From positions 124,001-188,000 of the forward strand of contig NZ_DASYHI010000018.1 of NCBI RefSeq assembly GCF_035998675.1: a DNA stretch of 64,000 bases, in the 5' to 3' direction. The translations under genes were made by a program, and so were the position numbers. This document shows positions 17,236 to 26,631 of the stretch, piece by piece. The DNA comes from Telluribacter sp035998675. GTDB taxonomy: Bacteria > Bacteroidota > Bacteroidia > Cytophagales > Spirosomataceae. The notes under the pieces are model-generated. The model did no database searches and was not told where the DNA came from. It worked only from the letters and a program-made list of their open reading frames with translations. Numbering within the stretch: the stretch's first letter is position 1; every line of letters begins with the position of its first letter.

Positions 17236-18150
17236 CTACTTCTGCCGGACCTGCTCGGCCAGTATGGCTATACCTTCCTGAAAGCTGTGGGGTTCGTAAC
17301 CCAGTACATCGCGCGATTTATCCAGAATAAATCCCGTTCTGGCCGGACGACGGGCGGGTTGGGTAAAGGTACTTGAGTCGGCTTCGGCAATGAGCGACCG
17401 GTCCAGACCGAAAAATTCGGCGGTCATAATGGCCATTTCGTAGGGGGTAAGCAGGTCTTTGCCCGAAATATTAAAGATACCTTCGGCTTCGCCGTCGGCA
17501 ATGAGATAGCAGCCCATGGCCAGGTCTTCGGCCAGGGTAGGGGTACGCCACTGGTCCGTCACTACCTTGATGTTTTTGCCTTCTTCCAACGATTTTTTTA
17601 CCCAAAGAATAATGTTGCTGCGGCTCATATCGTGCGCAATGCCGTAAACCAGTACCGTACGCGCAATGGCCCAGCGGACCGGACCCGAGTGGATGACGGC
17701 TTTCTCGGCGGCGTACTTGCTCCATCCGTAAAAGCTCAGCGGATTGGCCTCGGCGTCTACATCGTAGGGGCCGTCGGCTCCGTCGAAGATAAAGTCGGTT
17801 GATACGTGCAGCAGAAAAGCATTAGTCTCCTGACAAGCTTCTACCAAATACTCAACGGCCTGGACGTTCTGCGCCCAGCAGGCGTCTTTTTCGGTTTCGC
17901 ACTGATCCACGTTGGTCATGGCGGCGGTATGAATTACCACTTCCGGGCGAGCCTGTTTAATGACCTGGTGTACCTGCTCAGGGTTGGTAATATCCATGGA
18001 GAGGTACTCATAACCTTCCGTAAACGGCAAACGGTTTTCACCCCGGGCGGTAGCTATGGTATGAATATTAGACTGCTTGACCAGCAGTTCGATGAGCTTC
18101 TGGCCCAACAAACCGTTGGAGCCAGTGATAAGGATTCGTTTCTTTTCCAA
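17236..18150 (-). CDS. dTDP-4-dehydrorhamnose reductase-like SDR (RmlD family)
   Basis: This is a 304-residue NAD(P)-dependent sugar-nucleotide reductase. The Rossmann motif GSNGLLGQK is at the N-terminus. The family signature HVSTDFIFDGADGPY and the catalytic YGWSKYAAE (Tyr-x3-Lys) follow, and the C-terminal region keeps GIFNISGKDLLTPYEMA. RmlD proteins make dTDP-L-rhamnose, but no rmlABC genes are nearby, so another deoxysugar substrate is possible. The initiation codon is TTG at 18150, and I see no in-frame ATG upstream. It is followed by the bidirectional terminator. Confidence 0.85.
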   Translation of the reverse strand: MEKKRILITGSNGLLGQKLIELLVKQSNIHTIATARGENRLPFTEGYEYLSMDITNPEQVHQVIKQARPEVVIHTAAMTNVDQCETEKDACWAQNVQAVEYLVEACQETNAFLLHVSTDFIFDGADGPYDVDAEANPLSFYGWSKYAAEKAVIHSGPVRWAIARTVLVYGIAHDMSRSNIILWVKKSLEEGKNIKVVTDQWRTPTLAEDLAMGCYLIADGEAEGIFNISGKDLLTPYEMAIMTAEFFGLDRSLIAEADSSTFTQPARRPARTGFILDKSRDVLGYEPHSFQEGIAILAEQVRQK

Positions 18151-18179
18151 ATTTACCAGTAATAGCTTTATATCTTAAC

Positions 18180-18887
18180 TCAGGACTCAAACGAGTACCC
18201 GTACCTCTTCGTGATTTTTTTCTTCCGGAGCAGCTCCACGGATACTTTCATAGTCATATTAGCCTCGGGCCGGTCGCGGGCGTCGCGGGGCTGGTCAGCC
18301 AGCGTGTCTATGAGAGGCAGCCCGTCAATGACCTGACCAAATACCGTATAGGCGCCGTCGAGGTGCGGCGTACCACCCACGGTCTTGTATACCTGCTGCT
18401 GCTCCGGGGTAGGCTGCCGGGCGGCGCGGCCCATCTGCCGGGCCAGGTCAGTCTCGCTCCAGGTCCGGCCATCGACAATATAGAACTGGCAGCCGCTGGA
18501 AGCCTTCTGGGGGTTGTTGTCGCGGGCGGCGGCCAGGGCCCCCTTGCGGTGGAACAACTCCGGTCTGAACTCAGCCGGAATGGTGTAGCCCACATCACCG
18601 CTGCCCAGGGCGGCGCCTGCTTCGGCTTTGCGGGAGTTAGGGTCGCCCCCCTGAATCATGAAGTCTTCGATAATGCGGTGAAACAGCAGGCCGTCATAAA
18701 AACCTTCTTTGGCCAGCTTTATAAAGTTAGCCTTGTGCTGGGGCGTCTGGTCGTGCAGGATCAGACGCATGGTACCCAGGTCGGTGGTGATGGTGACGAG
18801 GTAGTCTTTCTTCTTTTTTTTCTGAGCAAAACAATCGGGTACGGCCAGGAGGAGTCCCAGTAGTACTACGCCAAAAATTGATTTCAT
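18180..18887 (-). CDS. Cyclophilin-type peptidyl-prolyl isomerase, exported
   Basis: This 235-residue protein catalyses cis-trans isomerisation of X-Pro bonds, here in the periplasm. A signal peptide covers about residues 1-22 (FGVVLLGLLLAVPDCFA). The cyclophilin core shows FHRIIEDFMIQGGDP, the substrate-pocket strand SGCQFYIVDG, and HLDGAYTVFGQVIDGL. An insertion of about 30 residues (SETDLARQMGRAARQPTPEQ) is common in Bacteroidota members. Its start overlaps the stop of the upstream lipoprotein gene by 4 bp (ATGA), indicating translational coupling. Confidence 0.93.
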   Translation of the reverse strand: MKSIFGVVLLGLLLAVPDCFAQKKKKKDYLVTITTDLGTMRLILHDQTPQHKANFIKLAKEGFYDGLLFHRIIEDFMIQGGDPNSRKAEAGAALGSGDVGYTIPAEFRPELFHRKGALAAARDNNPQKASSGCQFYIVDGRTWSETDLARQMGRAARQPTPEQQQVYKTVGGTPHLDGAYTVFGQVIDGLPLIDTLADQPRDARDRPEANMTMKVSVELLRKKKITKRYGYSFES

Positions 18888-19486
18888 CGGTTAGAGGCAA
18901 ATACAGTTTTATTGGAGGGTACAAAGGTCATTTTTAAACCAAAATCTTTTCCCACGGATACGTCTTCTATCACTACCTGCGCCGGACTTTTTTCCCAGGT
19001 TATACTTTTGGCGCTTTCCTGCCGGGGCGTGCCGAAGCGTTCGGTAAAGTTCCGGCGGGCGGTGTTCCACAGTTGTTGGGTAGCCCTAGGACTGTTGAGG
19101 TACACATCAACCGTAATTCGGCTGATGCGGTTGTTGGCGTGGAAGTACTGCACATCAATGGTTTCGAGCTGTTCGGTGTCGTGGGTGAAGCCAATGTGGT
19201 CGGTGGTGTCTTCAAACATTTCAAACCTTTCCCCGGCCCTGACCTTACTGACCGGGTCGCCAAACGAAATGCCCCGGATTATGCCGCCCTCGGCGCTACC
19301 GACCACGGTATTGAATAGTTCGGACTGGTCGCTGTTCAGGTCGGTCGGAACGGGATTGGTCTGGGCTATTGAGTCAGTAACTACCTCATTTTCGTCACCG
19401 GGTTTGGTTTTGGTACGGCAGCTACCTAAAACGACACTAATCAGTATCACCCCTACCAGCCATCGTAAAGCCGTAAAAGTATTCAT
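18884..19486 (-). CDS. Lipoprotein of unknown function
   Basis: This 200-residue protein has a type II signal peptide and lipobox Cys23 (LISVVLGSC). The mature region begins with an acidic, Thr-rich linker. A compact alpha/beta segment follows with the recognisable phrase IIRGISFGDPVSKVR, typical of small Bacteroidota proteins that monitor a value against its lower bits, but I cannot name a family. It is translationally coupled to the downstream cyclophilin gene, so both products may act together in the envelope on protein folding. That is inferred from gene order only. Confidence 0.75.
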   Translation of the reverse strand: MNTFTALRWLVGVILISVVLGSCRTKTKPGDENEVVTDSIAQTNPVPTDLNSDQSELFNTVVGSAEGGIIRGISFGDPVSKVRAGERFEMFEDTTDHIGFTHDTEQLETIDVQYFHANNRISRITVDVYLNSPRATQQLWNTARRNFTERFGTPRQESAKSITWEKSPAQVVIEDVSVGKDFGLKMTFVPSNKTVFASNR

Positions 19487-19549
19487 GTGGTTATTGCGGA
19501 TATAGTTTAGGCAAAAGTAAATATAAGCGGGACAAATGGTGCACAGTTA

Positions 19550-20989
19550 TCAGAATTGTCGCCCAAAGCTAAAAAAGAAGCGTCGTTCGCCCATTCCGTT
19601 AACGGTAACATTAAAACGGGCCGTCATGTTATAAAATGTTACCAGGTCCAGCCCCAGCCCCGCTCCGTACAAGAGGGAGTTGCCCAGCCGCGTATTGCTG
19701 CGTTCGGGGTAGTAGTTGCGCACATAGCCCGCGTCGGCGAAGGTATTGAGGTAAGCAGCCAGGGGTATGGTATTGAACTGCCGGATGGGGACCCAGGGAA
19801 AGTGCTTTTGAATATCAAAAATTTTAAATTTAAGCTCATTCTGTAAAAGGGCATAGTGCTGTCCGTCCACTACGTACAGCTCATAACCCCGTACCAGGTC
19901 GGAGCGGTAGCCCATGCCGAGGGTCTGGAGGTATGGCTGCCTACGGGGCAGCGAAATGCGCCCCCGCAGGCCATTGTTGACAAACCAGCGCTTACTGAGC
20001 GGAGTGTAGCGCCGGTACCAGCCATAAATGTAAGCCAGGTTGAGGTCGTCGGAAGGTAGTATCCCCAGCTTACTGATTTGGACCCCGGCGGTTTGTCCGC
20101 GCAGTGGGTACTGCACGTTGTCGCGGCGGTCGTGGCTCAGGATATAAGAGAGCTGAAAGTACTGTTGCTGGTCGCGGCCCTGCAGCAGGTAGTTGGGGTT
20201 AAGGGCGGCAATGGTATCCGAAAGCCCGATGTAATTCCAGCGCAGGTCCAGCGAGTGGAACGTATAGAATTTGCTACGGCGGGTCAGGCTAACGAACGTG
20301 TAGAAGCGTTCCCGGTTGAGGTTTTCGCTGTTGAAGTAGTCAAGCTTGTCGCGCCAGGTGCGGTAGGGGAGGCTTTTGTTGGTGGTGTAGGATATACCCG
20401 TGCTGATTCCGATGGTCTGGGCTTTATCAATGTACGGGACCGAATACGTCATTTCGTACTTGGGAATAAAGCCGAATTCGGCCAGAAAGCGCAGCCGGTC
20501 GGCGCGGCCCGTCAGGTTATTGTAGCTCAGGTACAACCCGTAGGTAACGCGGCGCAGGTCGCGGTCGCGGTCGTACCACCATTCGTTAAAATTGCGGTCG
20601 GCCAGTTGAAATACGGGTATGGCCAGAAAATACCATCGTTCCTTTACAACTACCCGCACGTGTACCTCCTGAAGACCGTCGTCCGGAACAGTTTCCTGGG
20701 GAATGAGCTGCATCTCGACGGTTACGAAGAGGTTGGTATTGACAATTTTACGCCGGTCAATTTCCAGTTGCTCAGCCAGGGTACCGGCCCGTAGCGTATC
20801 ACCGGGCTTTAGGGCCATTTCCCGCAGTATAATGGTAGTACGGGTTCGGTAGTTTCCTTCCACATCAACGTTCCCAATCACTACCAGGGCAGTACTATCA
20901 ACCTGATTTACAAGGGTAGACTGCGAATTTGCGGTACCTATTACTAAGAAAAGCAATCCAACTAAATAAATACCCCCGTATCGCAACAT
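19550..20989 (-). CDS. BamA/TamA-like outer-membrane beta-barrel protein
   Basis: This is a 479-residue protein from the ATG at 20989, which gives a normal signal peptide (YGGIYLVGLLFLVIGTANSQ). A longer frame reaching 21076 is not supported. One POTRA-like domain follows (VVIGNVDVEGNYRTRTTII and LKPGDTLRAGTLAEQLEIDR). A barrel-forming region rich in alternating aromatic residues ends with FFFSFGRQF, and a C-terminal Phe is the usual barrel-assembly signal. Having one or two POTRA domains and a ~350-residue barrel, it is shorter than BamA. It probably belongs to the surface-antigen/Omp85 superfamily, acting in outer-membrane insertion or secretion. Confidence 0.8.
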   Translation of the reverse strand: MLRYGGIYLVGLLFLVIGTANSQSTLVNQVDSTALVVIGNVDVEGNYRTRTTIILREMALKPGDTLRAGTLAEQLEIDRRKIVNTNLFVTVEMQLIPQETVPDDGLQEVHVRVVVKERWYFLAIPVFQLADRNFNEWWYDRDRDLRRVTYGLYLSYNNLTGRADRLRFLAEFGFIPKYEMTYSVPYIDKAQTIGISTGISYTTNKSLPYRTWRDKLDYFNSENLNRERFYTFVSLTRRSKFYTFHSLDLRWNYIGLSDTIAALNPNYLLQGRDQQQYFQLSYILSHDRRDNVQYPLRGQTAGVQISKLGILPSDDLNLAYIYGWYRRYTPLSKRWFVNNGLRGRISLPRRQPYLQTLGMGYRSDLVRGYELYVVDGQHYALLQNELKFKIFDIQKHFPWVPIRQFNTIPLAAYLNTFADAGYVRNYYPERSNTRLGNSLLYGAGLGLDLVTFYNMTARFNVTVNGMGERRFFFSFGRQF

Positions 20990-21143
20990 AAACAAAAACT
21001 CCTCTTGAAGAATACCGTTAAAACGAAAGTTGGTTAAAAATGCCAGTAAAAAGTATTTTGGACAAAAATAATCCAAAAATCTCTTAAATTATTTTTATAA
21101 TTGCTTTCCCTGTCAAAGCCTGCACCTATTTCTCCTCCTCTTT

Positions 21144-22715
21144 ATGACAAGTTTTAGCCTTTCTATCATTGATTATGTGGTTATTGGTGTATACCTGGTA
21201 GGCATTATTATTTACGGGTTACGACACGCCAAAAGAAGCAATGCCGAAGAATATTTCCTTTCGGGCCGCGACTCCGGCTGGGTTATTATTGGTATTTCGC
21301 TGGTAGCGGCCAATATTTCCAGCACTACCATTGTGGGCCTGGCCGGCGACGCTTACAGTACCGGCATCGCCGTCTATAACTACGAATGGATGGCCACCGT
21401 AGTTTTAGTTTTCTTCTCTATTTTTTTTATGCCCTTCTACCTGCGGTCGCAGGTGTACACTATGCCCGAGTTCCTGGAGCGCCGTTTTGACTCCCGCTCG
21501 CGCTACTATTTTTCATTTATCACACTGGTAGGCAATATTGTCATTGACACGGCCGGTACTCTCTACGCCGGGGCCGTTATTATGCAACTGATTTTTCCGG
21601 GTACCAGTATCACCACCATCGCGGCGCTGCTGGCGCTGGCGGCCGCGGCCTATACCATACCGGGCGGTTTGTCGGCGGTAATGTATACCGAGGTAGTACA
21701 GGCGGTGCTGCTGTTTGTTTCGTCCATTGTTATTTCGACGGTAACTTTTATGCGCATAGGCAGCTGGGAGCAGGTACTGGCCGTAACGCCGCCCCACATG
21801 CTGAGCCTGGTACAACCTGCCGACGACCCCAGTGTACCCTGGCCGGGGCTGCTTTTTGGGGTACCCCTACTGGGATTCTACTTCTGGTGTACCAACCAGT
21901 TTATGGTGCAGCGGGTACTGAGCGCCAAAAACCTCGACCACGGCCGCTGGGGTGCCCTGTTTGCCGGTCTGCTGAAGCTTCCGCTGCTATTTATCATGGT
22001 GCTGCCCGGTACCATGGCCCGGGTCCTGTATCCGGACCTGGAACGGGCCGACTTTGTATTTCCAACGCTGCTATTCGACCAACTTCCCGCGGGCCTTATC
22101 GGGCTGGTAGTAGCGGGGCTGCTGGCCGCTATGGCCTCCAGTATCAGCGCCACGCTCAACTCCGCCTCCACGCTGGTCACGATGGACTTTGTCAGGAAGC
22201 TCCGGCCCGGTATGAGCAGCCAGCAACTTGTCCGGATCGGGCAGTTTTCTACGCTGGTATTCGTCATTTTTTCGGTGCTGTGGTCGCCGGTGATTGCCAG
22301 CTTTGATACGCTCTTCAAGTACCTTCAGAATGTACTCGCGTTTTTGGCGCCGCCGGTGGTGGCGGTATTTCTGCTGGGGCTTTTCTGGAAGCGGGCCAAT
22401 GCCAGCGGTGCCTTCGCAGGTCTTATTGCCGGGTTTGTGGCTATGATCCTACTGGTTTTTTATGGGCAAAACCTGGGAATACATTTTCTGATCATAGCTC
22501 CGCTGTTGTGCCTGTTCTGTGTGGTGGTTATTGTGGCCGTGAGCCTGGCTACTGCCCCGCCTCCCGTCGAAAAAACCAACGCCTACATCTGGACCAGGCG
22601 GGTATACGAAGCCGATACTGCCGAACTGAAAGGGGTACCCTGGTACCTGAACTTCCGGGTACTCTCGGTCCTGCTTCTCCTGCTGACAGCCCTGGTCGTC
22701 GGGATGTTCTGGTAG
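21144..22715 (+). CDS. Sodium:solute symporter (SSS family)
   Basis: This is a 523-residue inner-membrane transporter with about 13-14 hydrophobic segments. The family signature is visible early (YVVIGVYLVGIIIYGL, then EEYFLSGRDSGWVIIGISL). The Na+-site region around AANISSTTIVGLAGDAY is kept, as is the later segment GLLAAMASSISATLNSAST. Relatives carry sugars, sialic acid, vitamins or iodide. The window does not say which, although the genes around (CBM9-like protein, GH78 elsewhere) make a sugar plausible. It is divergent from the outer-membrane protein gene and shares a 154-bp AT-rich intergenic region with it. Confidence 0.92.
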   Translation: MTSFSLSIIDYVVIGVYLVGIIIYGLRHAKRSNAEEYFLSGRDSGWVIIGISLVAANISSTTIVGLAGDAYSTGIAVYNYEWMATVVLVFFSIFFMPFYLRSQVYTMPEFLERRFDSRSRYYFSFITLVGNIVIDTAGTLYAGAVIMQLIFPGTSITTIAALLALAAAAYTIPGGLSAVMYTEVVQAVLLFVSSIVISTVTFMRIGSWEQVLAVTPPHMLSLVQPADDPSVPWPGLLFGVPLLGFYFWCTNQFMVQRVLSAKNLDHGRWGALFAGLLKLPLLFIMVLPGTMARVLYPDLERADFVFPTLLFDQLPAGLIGLVVAGLLAAMASSISATLNSASTLVTMDFVRKLRPGMSSQQLVRIGQFSTLVFVIFSVLWSPVIASFDTLFKYLQNVLAFLAPPVVAVFLLGLFWKRANASGAFAGLIAGFVAMILLVFYGQNLGIHFLIIAPLLCLFCVVVIVAVSLATAPPPVEKTNAYIWTRRVYEADTAELKGVPWYLNFRVLSVLLLLLTALVVGMFW

Positions 22716-22723
22716 AGGGGGTA

Positions 22724-22753
22724 AATGAGTTTATGAGAGAATGAGTGGATGAG
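22724..22753 (+). repeat. Four direct copies of atgag at 8-9 bp spacing
   Basis: atgag occurs at 22724, 22732, 22741 and 22749, just after the symporter stop. A related, looser stretch (gtgattgagtgaatgatag) is near 38325. It is probably a slippage-prone short tandem repeat; no function is visible. Confidence 0.4.
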
Positions 22754-22845
22754 TGTATAAGTAGCAGGTCTGCGTACCTCGGCGCGCAACTCCTTTTACT
22801 CTGTGTTTTCATTATAAATCGACATTTAGCAATAGACATTTGCAA

Positions 22846-23493
22846 TCATTCTCCCAGCACTAGGGTACCAAAGCTGTCCGGACGGTGAAAGCGGGGCGTA
22901 GCACCACTTAAGGTAGGACTCCAGCACAGGTAGGAGCAGGTATCGGGGGTACCTTCCCAGTCGGGCGTGGTGGGTTTTTCAAGGAGTAGGATTCGGTAAA
23001 AGTTGAGTCGGTAGGTAGTACTTTGGGGGTCGCCAATCAGCCGACGCGGAATGCTTATCCGGCCTTTCCAGCTACCGGGGCTAGTACGTACTTCGTGCGC
23101 GATACCCGCTTGCTCATAAGGTACCATGTCCAGGGTTATGGCGTCACCTTCTTTGGTCGGGTTATGGATCCAGCCCACAAAAAGCGCGTTATTGGGATTA
23201 ATTTCGAGTTCCAGATAGCGGGTAGGGGTGTCGGGGCCGGTAGCTATGAAAACTTCAAATACTTCCTGCCGCCAGAGTTCGGTATTGTGCTCCGTGTAGG
23301 TGTTCTGCTGCCAGTAGGGGTTATCCGGGCATTCAAAGTCAATCAGCAGGTACTCCTCATCGTAGCTGAGTTGAACATTGGTTTCAACCGTGGATTCGCT
23401 GCCATCCGTAGCTTCACGAAAGTGCTTTTGGGGAAGGGGTAGCCACTGGTTTGGGGCCAGGGTAAGGGTATAGTCAGGAGAAGGTACTTGCAT
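22846..23493 (-). CDS. Carbohydrate-binding family 9-like (DOMON/CBM9) protein
   Basis: This 215-residue protein runs from the ATG at 23493 (a TTG 12 bp upstream is the only alternative). The pattern LSYDEEYLLIDFECPDNPYW, the VEVFIATG-like strand EVFEVFIATGPDTPTRYLE and the phrase LEINPNNALFVGWIHNP match the CBM9-like domain that many Bacteroidota use as a stand-alone protein. No signal peptide is apparent, so it may be cytosolic or use an unusual export route. Sugar binding is a family expectation and is not shown by the sequence. It converges with the symporter gene. Confidence 0.75.
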   Translation of the reverse strand: MQVPSPDYTLTLAPNQWLPLPQKHFREATDGSESTVETNVQLSYDEEYLLIDFECPDNPYWQQNTYTEHNTELWRQEVFEVFIATGPDTPTRYLELEINPNNALFVGWIHNPTKEGDAITLDMVPYEQAGIAHEVRTSPGSWKGRISIPRRLIGDPQSTTYRLNFYRILLLEKPTTPDWEGTPDTCSYLCWSPTLSGATPRFHRPDSFGTLVLGE

Positions 23494-23849
23494 CTGGGTG
23501 GACAAATGAGAGAAAAGACCTAAGGGTTACGCTCAAAGCAAAGCATAAAACGGGCCTGACCTACTTACGGGGATTCCGTGGCTCCTTGAAAATTCGGGCT
23601 TGACAGCCTTATTCTTCCGGTACTACTTATGTAGCAGCCGAATTGACTAAAAACCCGGCTTGGTTTAACATACGGGGATATTTAAGCTATTTATTGAAAA
23701 AACTTCCTTGATCATTTTCTGCACTTTCAACAACGTTGGCTACTTGGGTTTTTCCAAAACACGACAAAAAAATGAATTTAAGTTGTTAATTCTGAGTTAG
23801 AAATTACAACTTTGTAATTCGTGACATTTAAAAAATCATAGACCATACT
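23494..23849. other. Intergenic region without a recognisable gene
   Basis: These 356 bp separate the divergent CBM9-like and GT39-like genes. The half next to the glycosyltransferase is AT-rich, with an imperfect -7-like box (CAACTTTG, near 23808). I found no ORF, tRNA or terminator hairpin of note. Confidence 0.5.
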
Positions 23850-25436
23850 ATGAATTTTCGTTTTGAAGCAAGTCGCCTGTTTACCCGGGAGTGGAGTTGG
23901 ATCGTGATATTGACCGGAATATACCTGGCCGCGAAAATTCCCTTTCTGCTCTATGATGGTCCGATCAATCCCGACGAAAGCCAGATACTGGGCCAAGTCA
24001 TAACGCTCAGTTATGATCCGGTTTTTTGGCGGTCAGTAGACGGGACAACCAGTGGACCCCTCAACAGCTACCTGCTCTGGTTCCTGGGAAAGACTTTTTT
24101 TACCTATAATTACCTGCTTCTTCATTGGCTGGCAGCAGGGCTGGTTCTGTTTACCTTGTGGCTTATTTACCGTACGCTGCTACTGTTGGTAAACTACCGG
24201 GCGGCACTTTCCAGTGTATTGATTACCTATGGGTTCTTTTTGTTCAATAATCATAAGGATTTTAACCACTACAACAGTGAGTTGGTATCCGTTGTCCTGC
24301 TTACCGTAGGGTTTTATATTCTGGTTCGAATCAAAAGATTAGCACACCCCTCCCTGTGGCTGTACGGAGCCTTAGGGGCTGTGTGTTGCCTGGTACCATT
24401 AGCCAAACTACAAGGCGGTCCGCTTGCCTTTCTATACCTGCTTTATACCTGCCTGAGCTTGCTTTACCTGCCGCTGCCTAAAAACCGGAAAATAGCGGCG
24501 TTGGGAAGTCTGGTCGGTGGGGCGGGGGCAATACTGTTGTCGTTGGTTATTTGGTTGGTTAGCCACAATTTACTGGAAGAGGCCTACATAATGTACATTT
24601 CTACGAATTTATCATATTACAATACGGGAAATGGCTTGCGACTCTTTCTTAAATTAGTCTTCGGCTCTTCCTACGATTATTTGTTTTTCCTCGTGCTAAG
24701 TGGTACTGTGTGGTTATTTGCTGGTTTAACTTTTCTTCAGAACCGAACCCGCTCCCTGTCACCCAGCCTGTTCACTTGCTTTTTAGGGCTGAACCTGATT
24801 TTCTCTTTTTGGGTAATCGGCAAGACAGGCTATGTATTCGAGCATTATTTATTTTATACCCTCATACCCATTTCCATATTGAACGGGTATGCCATCCAGC
24901 AACTGTTTGCCCAGCGAAGTACCAGGGCTTTTTATCTATCTTACAAGTCCCTGCTGCTGATGGTGTTGGTGGGGCAGGTAGGTAATAGTTGGATCAAGTC
25001 TGAACGGCCCAGTCAACAATTTGCACCAATTGAAGTGTCAAAGCAGGAGAAGATGGTAATTAGTTTAATTAAGTACTACTCCCGGCCCACCGACTGTCTG
25101 GCGGTTTGGGGGTGGAACTGTTTGTACTACACAAAAACCCGCCTTTGGCAGGCTACGAGACAAAACCATTCGATTCGGTGCATGAAAACCAGGTCATTGG
25201 GTGCGCTGCACAATGTATCCTTAATTAATTATTATCGTCGTCAGTTTTTAGACGATTTAAAACAAAACCGGCCGGCCGTGTTCGTTGATGAAGTTGGGGC
25301 CAATTCTATGTTTGACGAGCCTGGTGAATTAGCTCACGAGAGAATACCTGCTTTGAAATCATTTATTGAAAAAAACTACCAACTGGTTAGTGAGGAGGGA
25401 GGTATCTCCGTGTACGTACGACTTGATCGATTATAG
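23850..25436 (+). CDS. GT-C fold membrane glycosyltransferase (GT39/ArnT-like)
   Basis: This 528-residue polytopic membrane protein has about 11-12 hydrophobic segments. The first periplasmic loop contains the acidic motif of GT-C enzymes (DGPINPDESQILGQ), directly after the first membrane helix. The soluble C-terminal ~130 residues (from the TDCLAVWGWNCLYY region) form the usual periplasmic tail. GT39-like enzymes transfer sugars from polyprenyl phosphate carriers to lipids, proteins or glycans. No partner genes identify the acceptor. Its base composition is somewhat more AT-rich than flanking genes, as is common for surface-glycan genes, and it stands alone. Confidence 0.8.
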   Translation: MNFRFEASRLFTREWSWIVILTGIYLAAKIPFLLYDGPINPDESQILGQVITLSYDPVFWRSVDGTTSGPLNSYLLWFLGKTFFTYNYLLLHWLAAGLVLFTLWLIYRTLLLLVNYRAALSSVLITYGFFLFNNHKDFNHYNSELVSVVLLTVGFYILVRIKRLAHPSLWLYGALGAVCCLVPLAKLQGGPLAFLYLLYTCLSLLYLPLPKNRKIAALGSLVGGAGAILLSLVIWLVSHNLLEEAYIMYISTNLSYYNTGNGLRLFLKLVFGSSYDYLFFLVLSGTVWLFAGLTFLQNRTRSLSPSLFTCFLGLNLIFSFWVIGKTGYVFEHYLFYTLIPISILNGYAIQQLFAQRSTRAFYLSYKSLLLMVLVGQVGNSWIKSERPSQQFAPIEVSKQEKMVISLIKYYSRPTDCLAVWGWNCLYYTKTRLWQATRQNHSIRCMKTRSLGALHNVSLINYYRRQFLDDLKQNRPAVFVDEVGANSMFDEPGELAHERIPALKSFIEKNYQLVSEEGGISVYVRLDRL

Positions 25437-25639
25437 CCGGTCAGTAGGGCTGCTTGGGAAAACCAATTGAGGGCCTTTGCAACTATTTTGACTTTCCATC
25501 TGAGCTATTTTAAAAAACTAATTGACCAGCTGCCCTTGTGGGTAGTACGGTCAGTTCCTCCTGCCGGGGTCTATCACTTTTCGTTTTGGAAACTTAGAGC
25601 CGTATCTTTCCACAGGATATCATCGGGTATTTATTGACC

Positions 25640-26572
25640 ATGAAACTAAAAAGATACGGTCTGGTAGCCGCCGGGGAACTCCTGGCGGATTTAATCGGTA
25701 GCGAATTCCGGGACAGCCTGCTGGATACCGAACATTACCACCGCTTTCCGGGGGGAAGTCCGGCCAATCTGGCGGCAAATCTGGCGCGGTTGGGGCATTC
25801 GGCGGCCCTAATAGCCAGTGTGGGTGATGATAATCTGGGCCAGTACCTTACCACCGAAGTTGCCCGCACCGGGGTCGATATTTCCGGTGTAGCTACCGAT
25901 GCCAGTCATCCTACCAGTCTGGTGCTGGTGTCACGTACGCAGGGTACCCCCGACTTCATTGCCTACCGAGCCGCTGATTGCCAACTTCATCCCCACCATT
26001 TTCCGGACCATTTGCTGGCCGAAACTACCCTTTTCCACACTACCTGTTTTGCCTTAAGTCGGGAGCCCGCCCGGAGCAACCTGCTCGAAGCGGCCCGGCG
26101 AGCCCGTCAACTGGGGGCCCGGGTTAGCCTGGATGCCAACTACGCTCCGGCCCTCTGGCCCGACCGGCAGCAGGCCCAGCGGGTCATTGCCGAATACATT
26201 CAGGAGGGCCTGGTGAAGCTCAGCCAGGACGATGCCCTGCGGTTATTTGGTCAGCCGGTTGAGGACGAACTGGTACTTAACTTCTTTCACGGACACGGCG
26301 CGGAACTGGTATGCTATACCCTGGGGGCGGGGGGAAGTATTCTGTCGTGGGAGGGGGGCAGGCAGCAACAGCGGATACCCGTGGAACCCGTTGAGGTAAA
26401 AGACGCCACCGGAGCCGGCGATGCCTACTGGTCGGGCTTTCTGTCGGCCCTGCTGGATGGGCATTCGCCCGAACAATGCGCCCGGGCGGGTACCCGAATG
26501 GCCGCGCTGAAGCTGGGTACGGAAGGGGTGCTGCCGGTGCGGGTCGGGCGTGAGTACTTGTACCAGGAATAA
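25640..26572 (+). CDS. PfkB family sugar kinase (fructokinase-like)
   Basis: This is a 310-residue ribokinase-fold enzyme from the ATG at 25640; the TTG two codons upstream is less likely. The N-terminal sugar-binding signature is GGSPANLAANLARLG. The C-terminal ATP/anion-hole signature is DATGAGDAYWSGF with the catalytic Asp. The arrangement is closest to bacterial fructokinases, with phosphoryl transfer from ATP to a free hexose in the cytosol, but PfkB substrates are hard to predict. It stands alone, with 203 bp upstream. It faces the next gene and its terminator. Confidence 0.9.
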   Translation: MKLKRYGLVAAGELLADLIGSEFRDSLLDTEHYHRFPGGSPANLAANLARLGHSAALIASVGDDNLGQYLTTEVARTGVDISGVATDASHPTSLVLVSRTQGTPDFIAYRAADCQLHPHHFPDHLLAETTLFHTTCFALSREPARSNLLEAARRARQLGARVSLDANYAPALWPDRQQAQRVIAEYIQEGLVKLSQDDALRLFGQPVEDELVLNFFHGHGAELVCYTLGAGGSILSWEGGRQQQRIPVEPVEVKDATGAGDAYWSGFLSALLDGHSPEQCARAGTRMAALKLGTEGVLPVRVGREYLYQE

Positions 26573-26577
26573 AAAAT

Positions 26578-26603
26578 AGCGCAGCTCCGGTGAGGGCTGC
26601 GCT
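26578..26603 (-). terminator. Terminator for the lipoprotein gene 26632-27234
   Basis: The arms agcgcagc (26578-26585) and gctgcgct (26596-26603) pair over 8 bp. Read on the minus strand the hairpin is followed by attttttatt, a good T-tract, so it mainly serves the gene that ends at 26632. Confidence 0.7.
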
Positions 26604-26631
26604 TAGGGAGTAACTGCCGGAAGTCTGTATT

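Noticed and set aside
20078..20794. 238-codon plus-strand ORF antisense to the outer-membrane protein gene
   Set aside because: Low-complexity Val/Gly/Gln-rich translation and complete overlap with a gene having POTRA and barrel features.
24301..24340. tRNA-like ggttcgaatc T-arm sequence
   Set aside because: It is inside the glycosyltransferase frame and no acceptor stem or anticodon arm surrounds it.
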